The position numbers and the translations under genes are program-made. Under the pieces are notes generated by a model. That model saw nothing but the letters and a program-made list of their open reading frames with translations, ran no database searches and was not told the origin of the DNA. From an uncultured Acetatifactor sp. (lineage in GTDB: Bacteria > Bacillota > Clostridia > Lachnospirales > Lachnospiraceae), in contig CAKRRD010000009.1 in NCBI GenBank assembly GCA_934394815.1, forward strand, positions 1-62,481: a stretch of DNA of 62,481 nt. Direction: 5' to 3'. Below are positions 8,239-17,242 of the stretch, piece by piece (within the stretch, counting starts at the first letter, position 1; each line of letters begins with the position of its first letter).

Positions 8239-8844
8239 ATGCGTTTTATAGGAATCACCGGCGGTGTGGGCGCCGGAAAAACGGAAATTTTAAAATATAT
8301 CGGACAGCATTACAAATGTGAAATCTATCTGGCAGATGAGATCGGGCATAAAGTCAAGGAACCAGGAACGGAAGGCTACCGGGCACTGGTGGCACTGCTG
8401 GGAGACGGAATCCTTGGGGCGGACGGACAGATCGACAGGCCGGCCATGGCGGCGAAGATTTTTGCAGACCCGGCACTGTTAGAACAGGTCAATGCCATCC
8501 TTCATCCCGCTGTAAAAAAATATCTGACGGACCGGCTGGCAGAGGCAAAGAGTAAGGGCAATGTGGAATTATTTTTTGTGGAAGCGGCACTTCTGATCGA
8601 GGGCGGATATGACAGAATCGTGGACGAAATGTGGTATATCTATGCCAGGGAAGAGGTCCGCAGAAAGAGACTTTCGGATAGCCGTGGCTATACGCCGGAG
8701 AAGATAGAGCAGATTCTGGCATCACAGCTTTCGGAGGAAGAATTCCGGAAGCATTGTGATTTTGTCATTGATAACAGTGACAGTCTGGAAGAGAGCTACA
8801 GACAGATCAGACAGAAACTGGAGGCATATTCATGGAAGGAGTAA
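8239..8844 (+). CDS. coaE: Dephospho-CoA kinase
   Basis: A 201-residue P-loop kinase catalysing the last step of coenzyme A synthesis. The Walker A motif is GGVGAGKTEI near the N-terminus. DEIGHKVKEPGTEGY and FVEAALLIEGGYD are family signatures. Length is normal. The ATG follows the polA stop with no gap and uses a TGAGG inside polA, a common polA-coaE arrangement. The last 13 bp overlap the next gene, indicating translational coupling. Confidence 0.95.
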   Translation: MRFIGITGGVGAGKTEILKYIGQHYKCEIYLADEIGHKVKEPGTEGYRALVALLGDGILGADGQIDRPAMAAKIFADPALLEQVNAILHPAVKKYLTDRLAEAKSKGNVELFFVEAALLIEGGYDRIVDEMWYIYAREEVRRKRLSDSRGYTPEKIEQILASQLSEEEFRKHCDFVIDNSDSLEESYRQIRQKLEAYSWKE

Positions 8845-11045
8845 AAGAAAAGCAGGGACAGCTGGTATTCGGACTGGATATCGGTACGAGAAGCATCGTA
8901 GGTACGGTAGGATATTTGAATGGTGGAAAATTCCATGTGCTGGCACAGCGCTCCAGGGAGCATGAGACCAGAGCCATGCTGGATGGACAGATCCATGATA
9001 TCGGCAAGGTGGGAGAGACCATTTCCCAGGTAAAGGAACAGCTGGAAGCGGATCTTGGCAGAGAACTTACAGAAGTATGTATCGCGGCCGCAGGCCGTGT
9101 GCTTCGGACGGTAACTACCTATGTAGAGCACAGCTTTGAGAGTGACCGGGAGATCACGCAGGAAGACGTGTATTCCCTGTGCACCATGGGGGTGGAAAAA
9201 GCCTATGAGGAATTCCAGAACAACAGCACTGATACGGATATGAAGTTTTACTGCGTCGGTTATACGGCCATGCGGTATTATATGAACGGTTACCAGATGG
9301 GCAATCTGGAGGGACACAAGGCAAAGAACATTGCGGTGGATCTGATCGCCACCTTCCTGCCGGATGATGTGGTGGATGGTCTGTATAAGGCAGTGGAACT
9401 GGCGGGCTTGCATGTGGCGAATCTGACTCTGGAGCCTATTGCCGCCATTCAGGTAGCAATCCCGGAGAAATTCCGGATGTTAAATATGGCACTGGTGGAT
9501 GTGGGTGCGGGTACCAGCGATATTTCCATCACCAAAGAGGGAACCATCACGGCTTATGGCATGATCCCGGTAGCGGGAGACAGCCTGACGGATATTCTGG
9601 TGCAGCATTGTCTTGTGGAATTCGAAGTGGCCGAGCAGATCAAGAGAAAATGCAGGACACAGGAGACCATCGAGTATGAAGATATCATGGGACTGCCCCA
9701 GACCATCAAGGCCGGCGAGGTACTGGAACTGCTGGATCCGGAGATCGAACGTATGACACAGCTGGTATCCGATGCCATCCGGGAACTGAACGGAGATAAA
9801 CCGGTCAGCGCCGTGTTCGTGGTAGGCGGTGGCGGCATGGTGCCGGGTTACACGGAGAAGCTGGCGGAGAAGCTGGGGATCGTGAAGGAACGTGTGGCAA
9901 TCCGTGGACAGGAAGTCATGCAGACCATTGCCTTCGAAATGGAAAATGCCAGAAAAGATGCCATGATGGTGACCCCCATCGGTATCTGTTTAAGCTATTA
10001 TGTACAGAGCAATAACTTTATTTTCGTGGAATTCAACGGAGAGCGGATAAAACTCTATGACAACGGTAAATTATCCGTGACGGATGCCGCCATGCAGATG
10101 CAATTCCCCAATGATCAGCTGTTCCCCAGAAAAGGAGAAGCCCTGCTGTTCACCGTCAACGGTAAAACACGGATGGTGCGGGGAGAACAGGGAGAGGCAG
10201 CCGTCATCCGGGTCAACGGCAACGAGGCGGACATGTATACGCAGTTACATAACGGTGACCGTGTAGTGGTAACCCCTTCCACGGAAGGAGAACCGGCAGC
10301 TCTGGAACTGGGGAAGCTTTCCGAGCTGGGAGATGCCTTGCAGGTCTATGTAAACGGCAGACAGATCCGTCTGCCGAAGACGGCGGAGGTCAACGGCCAC
10401 AGAGAGAACGAATTCTACCGGATCGGACAGAACGACGATATCCGGATCCGGAATTCCTATACCGTAAAAGAAATCGCGGAATTTCTCGACGTACCGCTGG
10501 GAACGGACATTAAGGTCAACGATACGGCGGCGCAGCCGGACACCAGAGTCTATGAGCATTTCACGGTAAGCTGGGATATGGAGAATCCGTTGCCGGAAGG
10601 AAACTATGCGGATCTGCCGGAGGCGGATCCCGCAGAAGAGGCTGCTTACGGAGAAGCACTTGTGACGCAGGAAACAGGGGCTGTGACAGGAGAAGCGGCA
10701 ATTATACAGGGAGCAGAGAATGCGACGGAAGACGAGTCTGCCGGTGTGACCGTGCAGGCAATCTCCGGACAGGAGGAAACCATGGTACAGACGGCGCAGG
10801 GCCAAAATGCTGCACCGAAGGAACCGCATCCGCTGACGGTGATTGTGAACCATTCTCCCATTACCATGCAGGGGAAGGCTTCCTATGTATTTGTGGATGT
10901 GTTTGACTATATTGATTTTGATCTGGGATCTTCCGCATCCGCAGGCAGATCCATTGTGACGAACTTAAATGGCCGCCCGGCCCAGTATATGGAACCGTTG
11001 AATGAGGGAGATGTGATCGAAATCTACTGGAAAAACATGCACTGA
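8832..11045 (+). CDS. FtsA/PilM-like ASKHA ATPase with a long C-terminal extension
   Basis: A 737-residue protein. Residues about 1-400 are an actin-like ATPase of the FtsA/PilM type: LVFGLDIGTRSIVGTVGY (phosphate 1), ALVDVGAGTSDISI (phosphate 2), VFVVGGGGMVPGYTEKLAEKL (adenosine). Classical FtsA is about 420 residues, so some 330 residues are extra. These contain repeated small beta-rich segments (KTRMVRGEQGEAAVIRVNG, ASYVFVDVFDYIDFDLGSS) and an acidic low-complexity linker (about 590-665). The FtsA C-terminal amphipathic membrane helix is not evident. It overlaps coaE by 13 bp. It is annotated elsewhere as cell-division FtsA domain protein; its true role is unproven. Confidence 0.8.
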   Translation: MEGVKEKQGQLVFGLDIGTRSIVGTVGYLNGGKFHVLAQRSREHETRAMLDGQIHDIGKVGETISQVKEQLEADLGRELTEVCIAAAGRVLRTVTTYVEHSFESDREITQEDVYSLCTMGVEKAYEEFQNNSTDTDMKFYCVGYTAMRYYMNGYQMGNLEGHKAKNIAVDLIATFLPDDVVDGLYKAVELAGLHVANLTLEPIAAIQVAIPEKFRMLNMALVDVGAGTSDISITKEGTITAYGMIPVAGDSLTDILVQHCLVEFEVAEQIKRKCRTQETIEYEDIMGLPQTIKAGEVLELLDPEIERMTQLVSDAIRELNGDKPVSAVFVVGGGGMVPGYTEKLAEKLGIVKERVAIRGQEVMQTIAFEMENARKDAMMVTPIGICLSYYVQSNNFIFVEFNGERIKLYDNGKLSVTDAAMQMQFPNDQLFPRKGEALLFTVNGKTRMVRGEQGEAAVIRVNGNEADMYTQLHNGDRVVVTPSTEGEPAALELGKLSELGDALQVYVNGRQIRLPKTAEVNGHRENEFYRIGQNDDIRIRNSYTVKEIAEFLDVPLGTDIKVNDTAAQPDTRVYEHFTVSWDMENPLPEGNYADLPEADPAEEAAYGEALVTQETGAVTGEAAIIQGAENATEDESAGVTVQAISGQEETMVQTAQGQNAAPKEPHPLTVIVNHSPITMQGKASYVFVDVFDYIDFDLGSSASAGRSIVTNLNGRPAQYMEPLNEGDVIEIYWKNMH

Positions 11046-11111
11046 TTCCAGGGACGGAAAAGAAGAATAAAGACTAAGATAGAAGTAAGATAGAAAAGAG
11101 ATTAGGAAATT

Positions 11112-11912
11112 ATGAGATTATGTAGTATTGCCAGCGGCAGCAGCGGCAACTGTATTTATGTGGGATCAGAGGCCACGCATCTGCTGGTGGACGTGGGAAT
11201 CAGCGGCAAAAAGGCGGAAGCCGGGCTGAACAGCCTTGGACTTACCGGCCGGGATCTGGACGGTATTCTGGTGACTCACGAACATATGGATCATGTGGCG
11301 GGGCTGGGTGTCATGGCCAGAAAATACGGGGTGCCGATCTACGCCACACCGGGGACACTGGAAGAGATTCAGAAAATGGGGAATCTGGGCAAGATCGACC
11401 CGGATCTGTTCCGCCAGGTGAAGGAAGATGCCAAACTGACCATCAAGGATCTGACCGTCAATCCCATGAGGATCTCCCATGACGCGGCACAGCCGGTGGG
11501 TTACCGTATTGCTTACGGAGATAAAAAGGTCGGGATCTGTACGGATCTTGGCGTCTATAACGATTACACCGTGGAGTGTCTGAAGGGAATGGATGCCCTG
11601 CTATTGGAAGCCAACCACGATGTGAAAATGTTACAGGTAGGGCCGTATCCCTATTATCTGAAACAGAGAATCCTGGGGGACAGAGGACACCTCTCCAATG
11701 AGAATTCCGGAAAGCTTCTCTGTCGCATTTTACATGATAAGTTACAGGCTATCGTGCTGGGACATCTCAGCAAGGAGAATAATCTTCCGGAACTGGCCTA
11801 TGAGGCGGTCCGCATGGAGATTACCATGGGAGAGAGTCCTTACCGGGCGGAAGATTTCCGGATGATGGTGGCGGACAGAAGCAATGTATCCCCGGTAATC
11901 AATATTGCTTAA
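11112..11912 (+). CDS. MBL-fold metallo-hydrolase, YycJ/WalJ type
   Basis: A 266-residue metallo-beta-lactamase-fold protein. It starts CSIASGSSGNCIYVG, typical of YycJ. VTHEHMDHVAGL is the metal-binding HxHxDH, and ICTDLGVY, EANHD and GHLSKENN supply further ligands. YycJ of Bacillus is a nuclease-like factor linked to the WalRK regulon and DNA repair. Here there is no walRK nearby; the gene stands 66 bp after the FtsA-like ATPase and may share its transcript. Family confident; substrate inferred. Confidence 0.88.
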   Translation: MRLCSIASGSSGNCIYVGSEATHLLVDVGISGKKAEAGLNSLGLTGRDLDGILVTHEHMDHVAGLGVMARKYGVPIYATPGTLEEIQKMGNLGKIDPDLFRQVKEDAKLTIKDLTVNPMRISHDAAQPVGYRIAYGDKKVGICTDLGVYNDYTVECLKGMDALLLEANHDVKMLQVGPYPYYLKQRILGDRGHLSNENSGKLLCRILHDKLQAIVLGHLSKENNLPELAYEAVRMEITMGESPYRAEDFRMMVADRSNVSPVINIA

Positions 11913-12005
11913 TGGCTGAGGAACTCGCAGCCGGAAATATTTGTTTACAATATCGTGCAGGCATGGTTTTCGTGTCCGGATATGTTTACAGGCTGAACTT
12001 AAAGG

Positions 12006-12034
12006 TTGCAAATTGTCAGAAAGTGTTGTTTAAT
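12006..12034 (+). promoter_or_regulatory. Promoter of the ACT/UPF0210 operon
   Basis: TTGCAA (12006-12011), a 17-bp spacer and TTTAAT (12029-12034), 46 bp before the ACT-domain start. A small inverted repeat CATGA-TG-TCATG (12051-12062) lies in the leader. Confidence 0.55.
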
Positions 12035-12079
12035 AGAAAAAAATAAAAGCATGATGTCATGCGGAAAATGAGGGCGATT

Positions 12080-12352
12080 ATGAAAAAAACAATTATTACG
12101 GTAGTTGGTAAAGACACAGTAGGCATTATCGCAAGAGTATGTACCTATCTTGCGGAAAACGGTATCAACATTCTGGATATATCCCAGACCATTGTACAGG
12201 GATATTTCAACATGATGATGATTGTCGACACCAACCAGATGCAGAAACCCTTCGGCGACATGGCAGATGAACTGGCTGCGCTCGGAGAAGAGATCGGTGT
12301 TGTGATCAAATGTCAGAAGGAAGAGATCTTTGACAAGATGCACCGCATCTGA
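12080..12352 (+). CDS. ACT domain protein (UPF0237)
   Basis: A 90-residue stand-alone ACT domain (MKKTIITVVGKDTVGIIARV, then ENGINILDISQTIVQGYF). ACT domains bind amino acids and regulate partner enzymes. ATG 12080 is chosen over in-frame upstream ATGs because GAGGG at 12070-12074 is correctly spaced. It lies 53 bp before a UPF0210 gene, and the pair is conserved in Firmicutes and archaea, which suggests this is the regulatory subunit of the UPF0210 protein. The ligand is unknown. Confidence 0.93.
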   Translation: MKKTIITVVGKDTVGIIARVCTYLAENGINILDISQTIVQGYFNMMMIVDTNQMQKPFGDMADELAALGEEIGVVIKCQKEEIFDKMHRI

Positions 12353-12405
12353 TAAGCCCCACAATTTCAAGAGACTAAGACCCGAAGGGGCAGATAGGAG
12401 CCGTA

Positions 12406-13770
12406 ATGATCAATTTATATGAAGTAACAGAGACCAACAAAATGATCGAGGAAGAGAATCTGGACGTGCGTACCATTACGCTGGGTATCAGCCTGTTAGA
12501 CTGTATCGATTCCGATCTGGACAGATTAAATGAGAAAATCTACCACAAAATTTATGAGGCAGCCAAGGATCTGGTGAAGACCGGTGAGGAAATCTCCAGA
12601 GAATTTGGTATCCCTATTGTAAATAAGAGAATTTCCGTGACGCCCATCGCGCTGATCGGCGGTGCGGCCTGTCATACCATTGAGGATTTTGCCAGCATTG
12701 CAAAGACGCTGGACAAAGTGGCACATGAGGTGGGGGTGAATTTCCTGGGTGGTTATTCTGCGCTGGTAAGCAAGGGAATGACCCCGGCAGATGAACTGCT
12801 GATCCGTTCCATTCCTTTGGCACTGTCCACCACAGAGCGTGTGTGCAGCTCCGTGAACCTTGGTTCCACCAAGACCGGTATCAATATGGATGCCGTAAAG
12901 CTGATGGGAGAGATGGTGAAGGAGACGGCAGAGTACACGAAGGAAGACGATTCCCTGGGCTGTGCAAAGCTGGTGGTATTCTGTAATGCACCGGATGACA
13001 ACCCTTTCATGGCAGGTGCTTTCCACGGTGTGACCGAAGCCGACAAGATCATCAATGTCGGTGTCAGCGGCCCCGGTGTCGTGAAGACTGCATTGGAAAA
13101 GGTCCGCGGCGAGAATTTTGAGGTTCTCTGCGAGACTATCAAGAAGACCGCATTTAAGGTAACCCGCGTGGGACAGCTGGTGGCACAGGAAGCTTCCCGG
13201 ATGTTAAATGTGCCCTTTGGTATTGTGGATTTGTCTCTGGCACCCACACCGGCCATCGGCGACAGTGTAGCCGATATCCTCTGCGAGATTGGTCTGGAAC
13301 ATGCCGGAGCCCCCGGAACCACGGCAGCTCTTGCTCTGTTGAACGATCAGGTAAAAAAGGGTGGTGTTATGGCATCCTCTTATGTCGGTGGATTGAGCGG
13401 TGCCTTTATTCCTGTCAGCGAGGATCAGGGTATGATCGATGCCGTCAATGCCGGGGCTCTCACCATCGAGAAGCTGGAAGCCATGACCTGTGTCTGCTCT
13501 GTAGGACTGGACATGATCGCCATTCCCGGAGACACCAGGGCAACCACCATCTCCGGCATCATTGCGGATGAAATGGCCATTGGTATGGTGAACCAGAAGA
13601 CTACTGCAGTCAGAATCATCCCCGTGATCGGAAAAGGCGTGGGAGAGACCGTGGAATTCGGCGGCCTGTTAGGCTACGCGCCCATCATGCCCGTGAATAC
13701 CTTCTCCTGTGATGCCTTTGTCAACCGCGGCGGCCGCATCCCCGCACCCATCCACAGCTTTAAGAACTAA
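12406..13770 (+). CDS. UPF0210 (DUF711) PFL-like family protein
   Basis: A 454-residue protein of the UPF0210 family, distantly related to pyruvate formate-lyase-like barrels. Signature stretches include [41 protein letters not shown] and [11 protein letters not shown] at the C-terminus. No glycyl-radical motif is seen and no activase is nearby. The biochemical function is not established for the family. It is operonic with the ACT protein and followed by a strong terminator. Confidence 0.92.
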   Translation: MINLYEVTETNKMIEEENLDVRTITLGISLLDCIDSDLDRLNEKIYHKIYEAAKDLVKTGEEISREFGIPIVNKRISVTPIALIGGAACHTIEDFASIAKTLDKVAHEVGVNFLGGYSALVSKGMTPADELLIRSIPLALSTTERVCSSVNLGSTKTGINMDAVKLMGEMVKETAEYTKEDDSLGCAKLVVFCNAPDDNPFMAGAFHGVTEADKIINVGVSGPGVVKTALEKVRGENFEVLCETIKKTAFKVTRVGQLVAQEASRMLNVPFGIVDLSLAPTPAIGDSVADILCEIGLEHAGAPGTTAALALLNDQVKKGGVMASSYVGGLSGAFIPVSEDQGMIDAVNAGALTIEKLEAMTCVCSVGLDMIAIPGDTRATTISGIIADEMAIGMVNQKTTAVRIIPVIGKGVGETVEFGGLLGYAPIMPVNTFSCDAFVNRGGRIPAPIHSFKN

Positions 13771-13792
13771 ATAGAAAGTTAGTGAAGAATGC

Positions 13793-13832
13793 CCACGATG
13801 AATACTTTTGTGTCCATCGTGGTTTTTTTTTT
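13793..13832 (+). terminator. Intrinsic terminator after UPF0210
   Basis: CCACGATG (13793-13800) pairs with CATCGTGG (13815-13822), followed by ten T residues. Confidence 0.95.
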
Positions 13833-13851
13833 ACCGCATCTGATATGTCGT

Positions 13852-14041
13852 GGGCACAAACTCTTATTATTCCCATGTTGTACCCTTGTTGACGAGAATT
13901 ATGGGTACAGAGCGATATATCTTCTTGTGTGGTACCCACATTCGGACAAGTCATGGGTACAGAAAGGTATCTTTTCTCATGCTGTGCCCTGATTCGGACA
14001 AGGCGAGGGTACAAAGCGGTACCTTCTCTTTCACTATGCCC
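13852..14041. repeat. Four tandem ~52-bp units with GGGTAC/GTACCC-type ends
   Basis: Units start at 13852, 13903, 13955 and 14007 (spacing 51, 52, 52). Each is a 34-35-bp block opening GGG(T/C)ACA and closing GT(A/G)CCC or ATGCCC. The four blocks are separated by three 17-bp linkers, the last two of the form (A/G)ATTCGGACAAG with variable ends. The inverted ends would let each block form a hairpin. Units differ from one another, so the array is old. Open frames run through it on both strands, but nothing supports translation. Confidence 0.75.
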
Positions 14042-14065
14042 ATTTTGAAAGCTTTCAAGAAACCA

Positions 14066-14251
14066 GTAGCCCACGTTGGGGGTAAGGACAGCAGACTCTA
14101 AGCAGACGTCGGCACCATAGCGTCCCAGAGGACGCATTGCGAGGGTACTGTCCTCGCTTACGTACCGCTACGCTCTGCTTTGAAGCGAAAGCGGGTCTGC
14201 TGTCCTTACCCCCAATGCGGGCTACGGGGATGTTCCACTAACTTCCCATTT
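14066..14251. repeat. Inverted-repeat element containing copy B of the 113-bp repeat
   Basis: Arms 14066-14098 and 14193-14225 are 33 bp each and pair with about 30 matches. Nested inside are further pairs (AGCAGA with TCTGCT; AGCGT with ACGCT) and the hairpin GCGAGG/CCTCGC (14139-14157). The right part, 14139-14251, repeats positions 2-114. It lies between convergent genes and reaches into the stop codon of the PHP gene. Region 13771-14249 holds no protein gene. Confidence 0.75.
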
Positions 14252-15236
14252 ACCGGACCGGGCGCAGATTTTCCAGCACTTCATCTGGCACATGCAGTTT
14301 CCCCCAGCCGGTACCGAGATCGATCTTGGGCTTGTTGGCACCGTGGAAGTCGGAGCCGCCGCTGATTTTCAGATTATACTTGGAAGCCAGCTTGCGGATC
14401 TGGCGCTCTTCGGCGGTATTGTAGGTGCTGTAGATGGCTTCGATGCCTGCGAGACCGATGGACTTCAATTCTGCTACGAGATTATCCAGACGCTCATCGC
14501 TCATATGGTAGAGAATCGGATGGGCCAGCACGGGAACCCCACCGGCTCCAAGGATCAGTTCTACCGCCTGAGCGGGTGTCACCTTTTCCCGTGGAACAAA
14601 GCAGGGACAGTGGTCACCCACATAGCGGTCAAAAGCTTCCTTCATGCTCTGGATATAACCGTGGGAGAGGAGATATCTTGCAAAATGGGCTCTTGTGATG
14701 ACCGCACCGGGGAATTCTTCCAGAAGTGCCTCATAGGTGATGGCTACGCCATGTTCCTGCAGGAGTGCGCACATCTTTTCGTTGCGGTTCTCCCGGGAAC
14801 GGATGAAATCCTCCAGATAATGAGCAAAATCCGGCTGGTGGTAATCAATGAAAAGTCCCACCATGTGGATATCTTTGCCCTGATATTCTGTGGACAGTTC
14901 AATACCGGGAATGATCTCCGGCACCTGAGAAGCGGGAGCGTCAGCATCTGCTGAGGAAGGTAATACGTCCGCCGTCTTTGGAGCAGGAGTGTCAGGGTCA
15001 GACTGGGAAGGGATCGGAAGGCGGTCGTCTGCATCGTTACGGGAGGAAATGACCGGGGAAGCTGCCTGACTCTGTCGCAGCCCATCCGCATAGCGGATCG
15101 CCAGGTCCAGCCCGTTTACCGTATCATGATCCGTGAGAGCGAAGGCACGTAAGCCTTTTTCCATCGCGTAATCGACTAATTCCTCCGGGGTGTAAGTACC
15201 GTCGGAGCAAGTGGAATGTACATGTAAATCTACCAT
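14250..15236 (-). CDS. PHP-domain phosphoesterase with a low-complexity insertion
   Basis: A 328-residue metal-dependent phosphoesterase of the PHP family (YciV/TrpH-like, possibly 3',5'-nucleotide bisphosphatase or RNase AM). It has MVDLHVHSTCSDGTYTPEE, ALTDHDTVNGLD, PGIELSTEY, GVPVLAHPILYH and GGSDFHG, all metal-site motifs. ATG at 15236 is chosen because the sequence begins at the PHP fold and an AAGGA site precedes it; a longer open frame upstream adds 40 unrelated residues. About 55 residues rich in Ser, Pro, Ala and Asp are inserted between the TDHD and PGIELS motifs, where most relatives have a short link. Confidence 0.9.
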   Translation of the reverse strand: MVDLHVHSTCSDGTYTPEELVDYAMEKGLRAFALTDHDTVNGLDLAIRYADGLRQSQAASPVISSRNDADDRLPIPSQSDPDTPAPKTADVLPSSADADAPASQVPEIIPGIELSTEYQGKDIHMVGLFIDYHQPDFAHYLEDFIRSRENRNEKMCALLQEHGVAITYEALLEEFPGAVITRAHFARYLLSHGYIQSMKEAFDRYVGDHCPCFVPREKVTPAQAVELILGAGGVPVLAHPILYHMSDERLDNLVAELKSIGLAGIEAIYSTYNTAEERQIRKLASKYNLKISGGSDFHGANKPKIDLGTGWGKLHVPDEVLENLRPVR

Positions 15237-15321
15237 AATAGTAAAGATCCTTTCTGCACGCAGAAAAATACGTGCGGCCTGCAGCTTCGTTAAGCAACAT
15301 CGAAGGTTCCGGATAATACAG

Positions 15322-15356
15322 ATAAAAGAATGGATGTCGGGATCACCGGCATCCAT
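15322..15356 (-). terminator. Intrinsic terminator of the ABC-F gene
   Basis: ATGGATG (15330-15336) pairs with CATCCAT (15350-15356), extended by CGG-type pairs. On the minus strand it is followed by TCTTTTATC. It starts 13 nt after the ABC-F stop. Confidence 0.7.
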
Positions 15357-15368
15357 TTTATTCTTGTC

Positions 15369-17006
15369 TTAGTTCTCGTCGTCCTCGGTCTGGGCGGTGA
15401 ATACGGTACGTTTTCTTGCCATTTCATCGCTTGCCAGATACTCATCGTAGGTAGTGATCTTGTCTACCAGACTGCCGTTTGGCAGAATCTCGATGATACG
15501 GTTGGCCGTGGTCTGTACGAATTGGTGGTCATGGCAGGAGAACAGTGCCACACCGGGGAACTTGATCAGACCGTTGTTCAGTGCGGTGATGGATTCCATG
15601 TCCAGATGGTTCGTGGGTTCATCCAGGATCAGGCAGTTGGCACCGCTGATCATCATCTTGGACAGCAGGCAGCGGACCTTCTCACCACCGGAGAGGATAC
15701 GAACCTTCTTCACACCGTCTTCTCCGGCAAACAGCATACGTCCCAGGAAACCACGGACATAAGTGGCATCCTTCACGGGAGAGTAACCAGTCAGCCAGTC
15801 GGCAATGGTCATATCGTTGTCGAACTCTGCGGTATTGTCCTTCGGGAAGTAGGATTGGGAAGTGGTAACGCCCCACTTGTAGGTTCCCTCGTCCGGCTCC
15901 ATCTCACCGGCCAGGATCTGGAACAGTGTGGTCTTAGCCAGCTCGCAGCTTCCTACGAAAGCCACTTTGTCTTCACGGCCCAGGGTAAAGGAAATGTCAT
16001 CCAGTACCTTTTCTCCGTTGATGGTCTTGGACAGATGTTCCACCGCCAGTACCTCGTTACCGATCTCACGTTCGGGACGGAAGTCGATATAGGGATATTT
16101 TCTGCTGGAAGGCTTGATATCATCCAGCTCAATTTTTTCCAGCGCACGCTTTCTGGAAGTAGCCTGCTTGGACTTGGAAGCGTTGGCGGAGAAACGGGAG
16201 ATGAACTCCTGCAGTTCCTTGATCTTTTCTTCCTTTTTCTTGTTGGCTTCCTTCATCTGCTTCACCAGCAGCTGGCTGGACTCGTACCAGAAGTCGTAGT
16301 TACCGGCATACAGCTGAATCTTGCCATAGTCGATATCAGCGATCTGGGTACATACTTTGTTCAGGAAGTAACGGTCATGGGATACCACGATAACGGTATT
16401 CTCGAAATCAATCAGGAAATCCTCCAGCCATGCGATCGCATCCAGATCCAGATGGTTGGTAGGCTCGTCCAGCAGCAGGATATCGGGGTTACCGAACAGA
16501 GCCTTGGCCAACAGGACTTTCACCTTCAGGCTGCCGTCCAGATCCTTCATGAGAGAATAGTGGAACTCGGTGCCGATGCCCAGACCGTTTAACAGCATGG
16601 CAGCATTGGATTCTGCCTCCCAGCCGTCCATCTCGGCAAATTCCGCTTCCAGTTCACTGGCACGGATACCGTCCTCGTCACTGAAATCTTCCTTGGCATA
16701 GATGGCATCCTTTTCCTTCATGATCTGGAAGAGACGTTCGTTACCCATGATAACGGTATCCATAACCACGTTGTCATCGTATTTGAAATGATCCTGTTCC
16801 AACACGGAGAGACGCTGACCGGGGGTGATGACGATATCACCTTTGGTAGTGTCCAGCTGACCGGACAGAATCTTTAAAAAGGTGGATTTACCGGCACCGT
16901 TGGCTCCGATGAGTCCGTAGCAGTTGCCCTCGGTAAACTTGATGTTGACATCTTCGAATAATGCTTTCTTACCCACACGGTAAGTTACGTTGTTTGCACT
17001 GATCAT
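15369..17006 (-). CDS. ABC-F family ATPase (YkpA/YbiT type)
   Basis: A 545-residue soluble protein with two ABC ATPase domains joined by a charged linker (about 235-310, rich in K and E). It has no membrane segments. ABC-F proteins act on ribosomes as translation factors or antibiotic-protection factors. NBD1 has an intact Walker A (GANGAGKST, 34-42) and LLLDEPTNHLD, but LSGGQ is replaced by LDGSL (156-160). NBD2 keeps ILSGGEKVRCLL, but its Walker A reads GSCELAKTT (352-360) in place of GxxGxGKT. Similar changes occur in YkpA-like members, so it may still function. Start has an AAGAGGT site. Confidence 0.9.
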   Translation of the reverse strand: MISANNVTYRVGKKALFEDVNIKFTEGNCYGLIGANGAGKSTFLKILSGQLDTTKGDIVITPGQRLSVLEQDHFKYDDNVVMDTVIMGNERLFQIMKEKDAIYAKEDFSDEDGIRASELEAEFAEMDGWEAESNAAMLLNGLGIGTEFHYSLMKDLDGSLKVKVLLAKALFGNPDILLLDEPTNHLDLDAIAWLEDFLIDFENTVIVVSHDRYFLNKVCTQIADIDYGKIQLYAGNYDFWYESSQLLVKQMKEANKKKEEKIKELQEFISRFSANASKSKQATSRKRALEKIELDDIKPSSRKYPYIDFRPEREIGNEVLAVEHLSKTINGEKVLDDISFTLGREDKVAFVGSCELAKTTLFQILAGEMEPDEGTYKWGVTTSQSYFPKDNTAEFDNDMTIADWLTGYSPVKDATYVRGFLGRMLFAGEDGVKKVRILSGGEKVRCLLSKMMISGANCLILDEPTNHLDMESITALNNGLIKFPGVALFSCHDHQFVQTTANRIIEILPNGSLVDKITTYDEYLASDEMARKRTVFTAQTEDDEN

Positions 17007-17186
17007 TCTAAAAACCTCTTGATTTTCTACTAATTAAATGCATGTTAAAAAGTCACCCTTACCATTATACATAAAGTAACGTATATTTCAAGGAAAAAGT
17101 GTGATATTTCAGCGTAGCTTCGAAACAGTCGCTGAAAGCAAATGCAGTTCCGGGAGGAAAATTTACCTCAAATTTACCCCCGGAGA

Positions 17187-17215
17187 TTGCGTGTGGCATC
17201 CCCCTCTGCTAAAAT
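17187..17215 (+). promoter_or_regulatory. Promoter of the MFS transporter gene
   Basis: TTGCGT (17187-17192), a 17-bp spacer and TAAAAT (17210-17215). Confidence 0.55.
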
Positions 17216-17242
17216 GGAAGTATCAATTTGGGAGGTTTTTTT

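Noticed and set aside
13852..14041. CRISPR array
   Set aside because: Units are diverged, the linkers are themselves partly conserved instead of unique, and no cas gene is present.
13760..14137. A 125-codon minus-strand frame and an 83-codon plus-strand frame over the 52-bp array
   Set aside because: Both simply translate the tandem repeats; no ribosome site or protein similarity is seen.
15330..16592. 420-codon plus-strand frame across the ABC-F gene
   Set aside because: Antisense shadow; the minus-strand ABC-F motifs are unambiguous.
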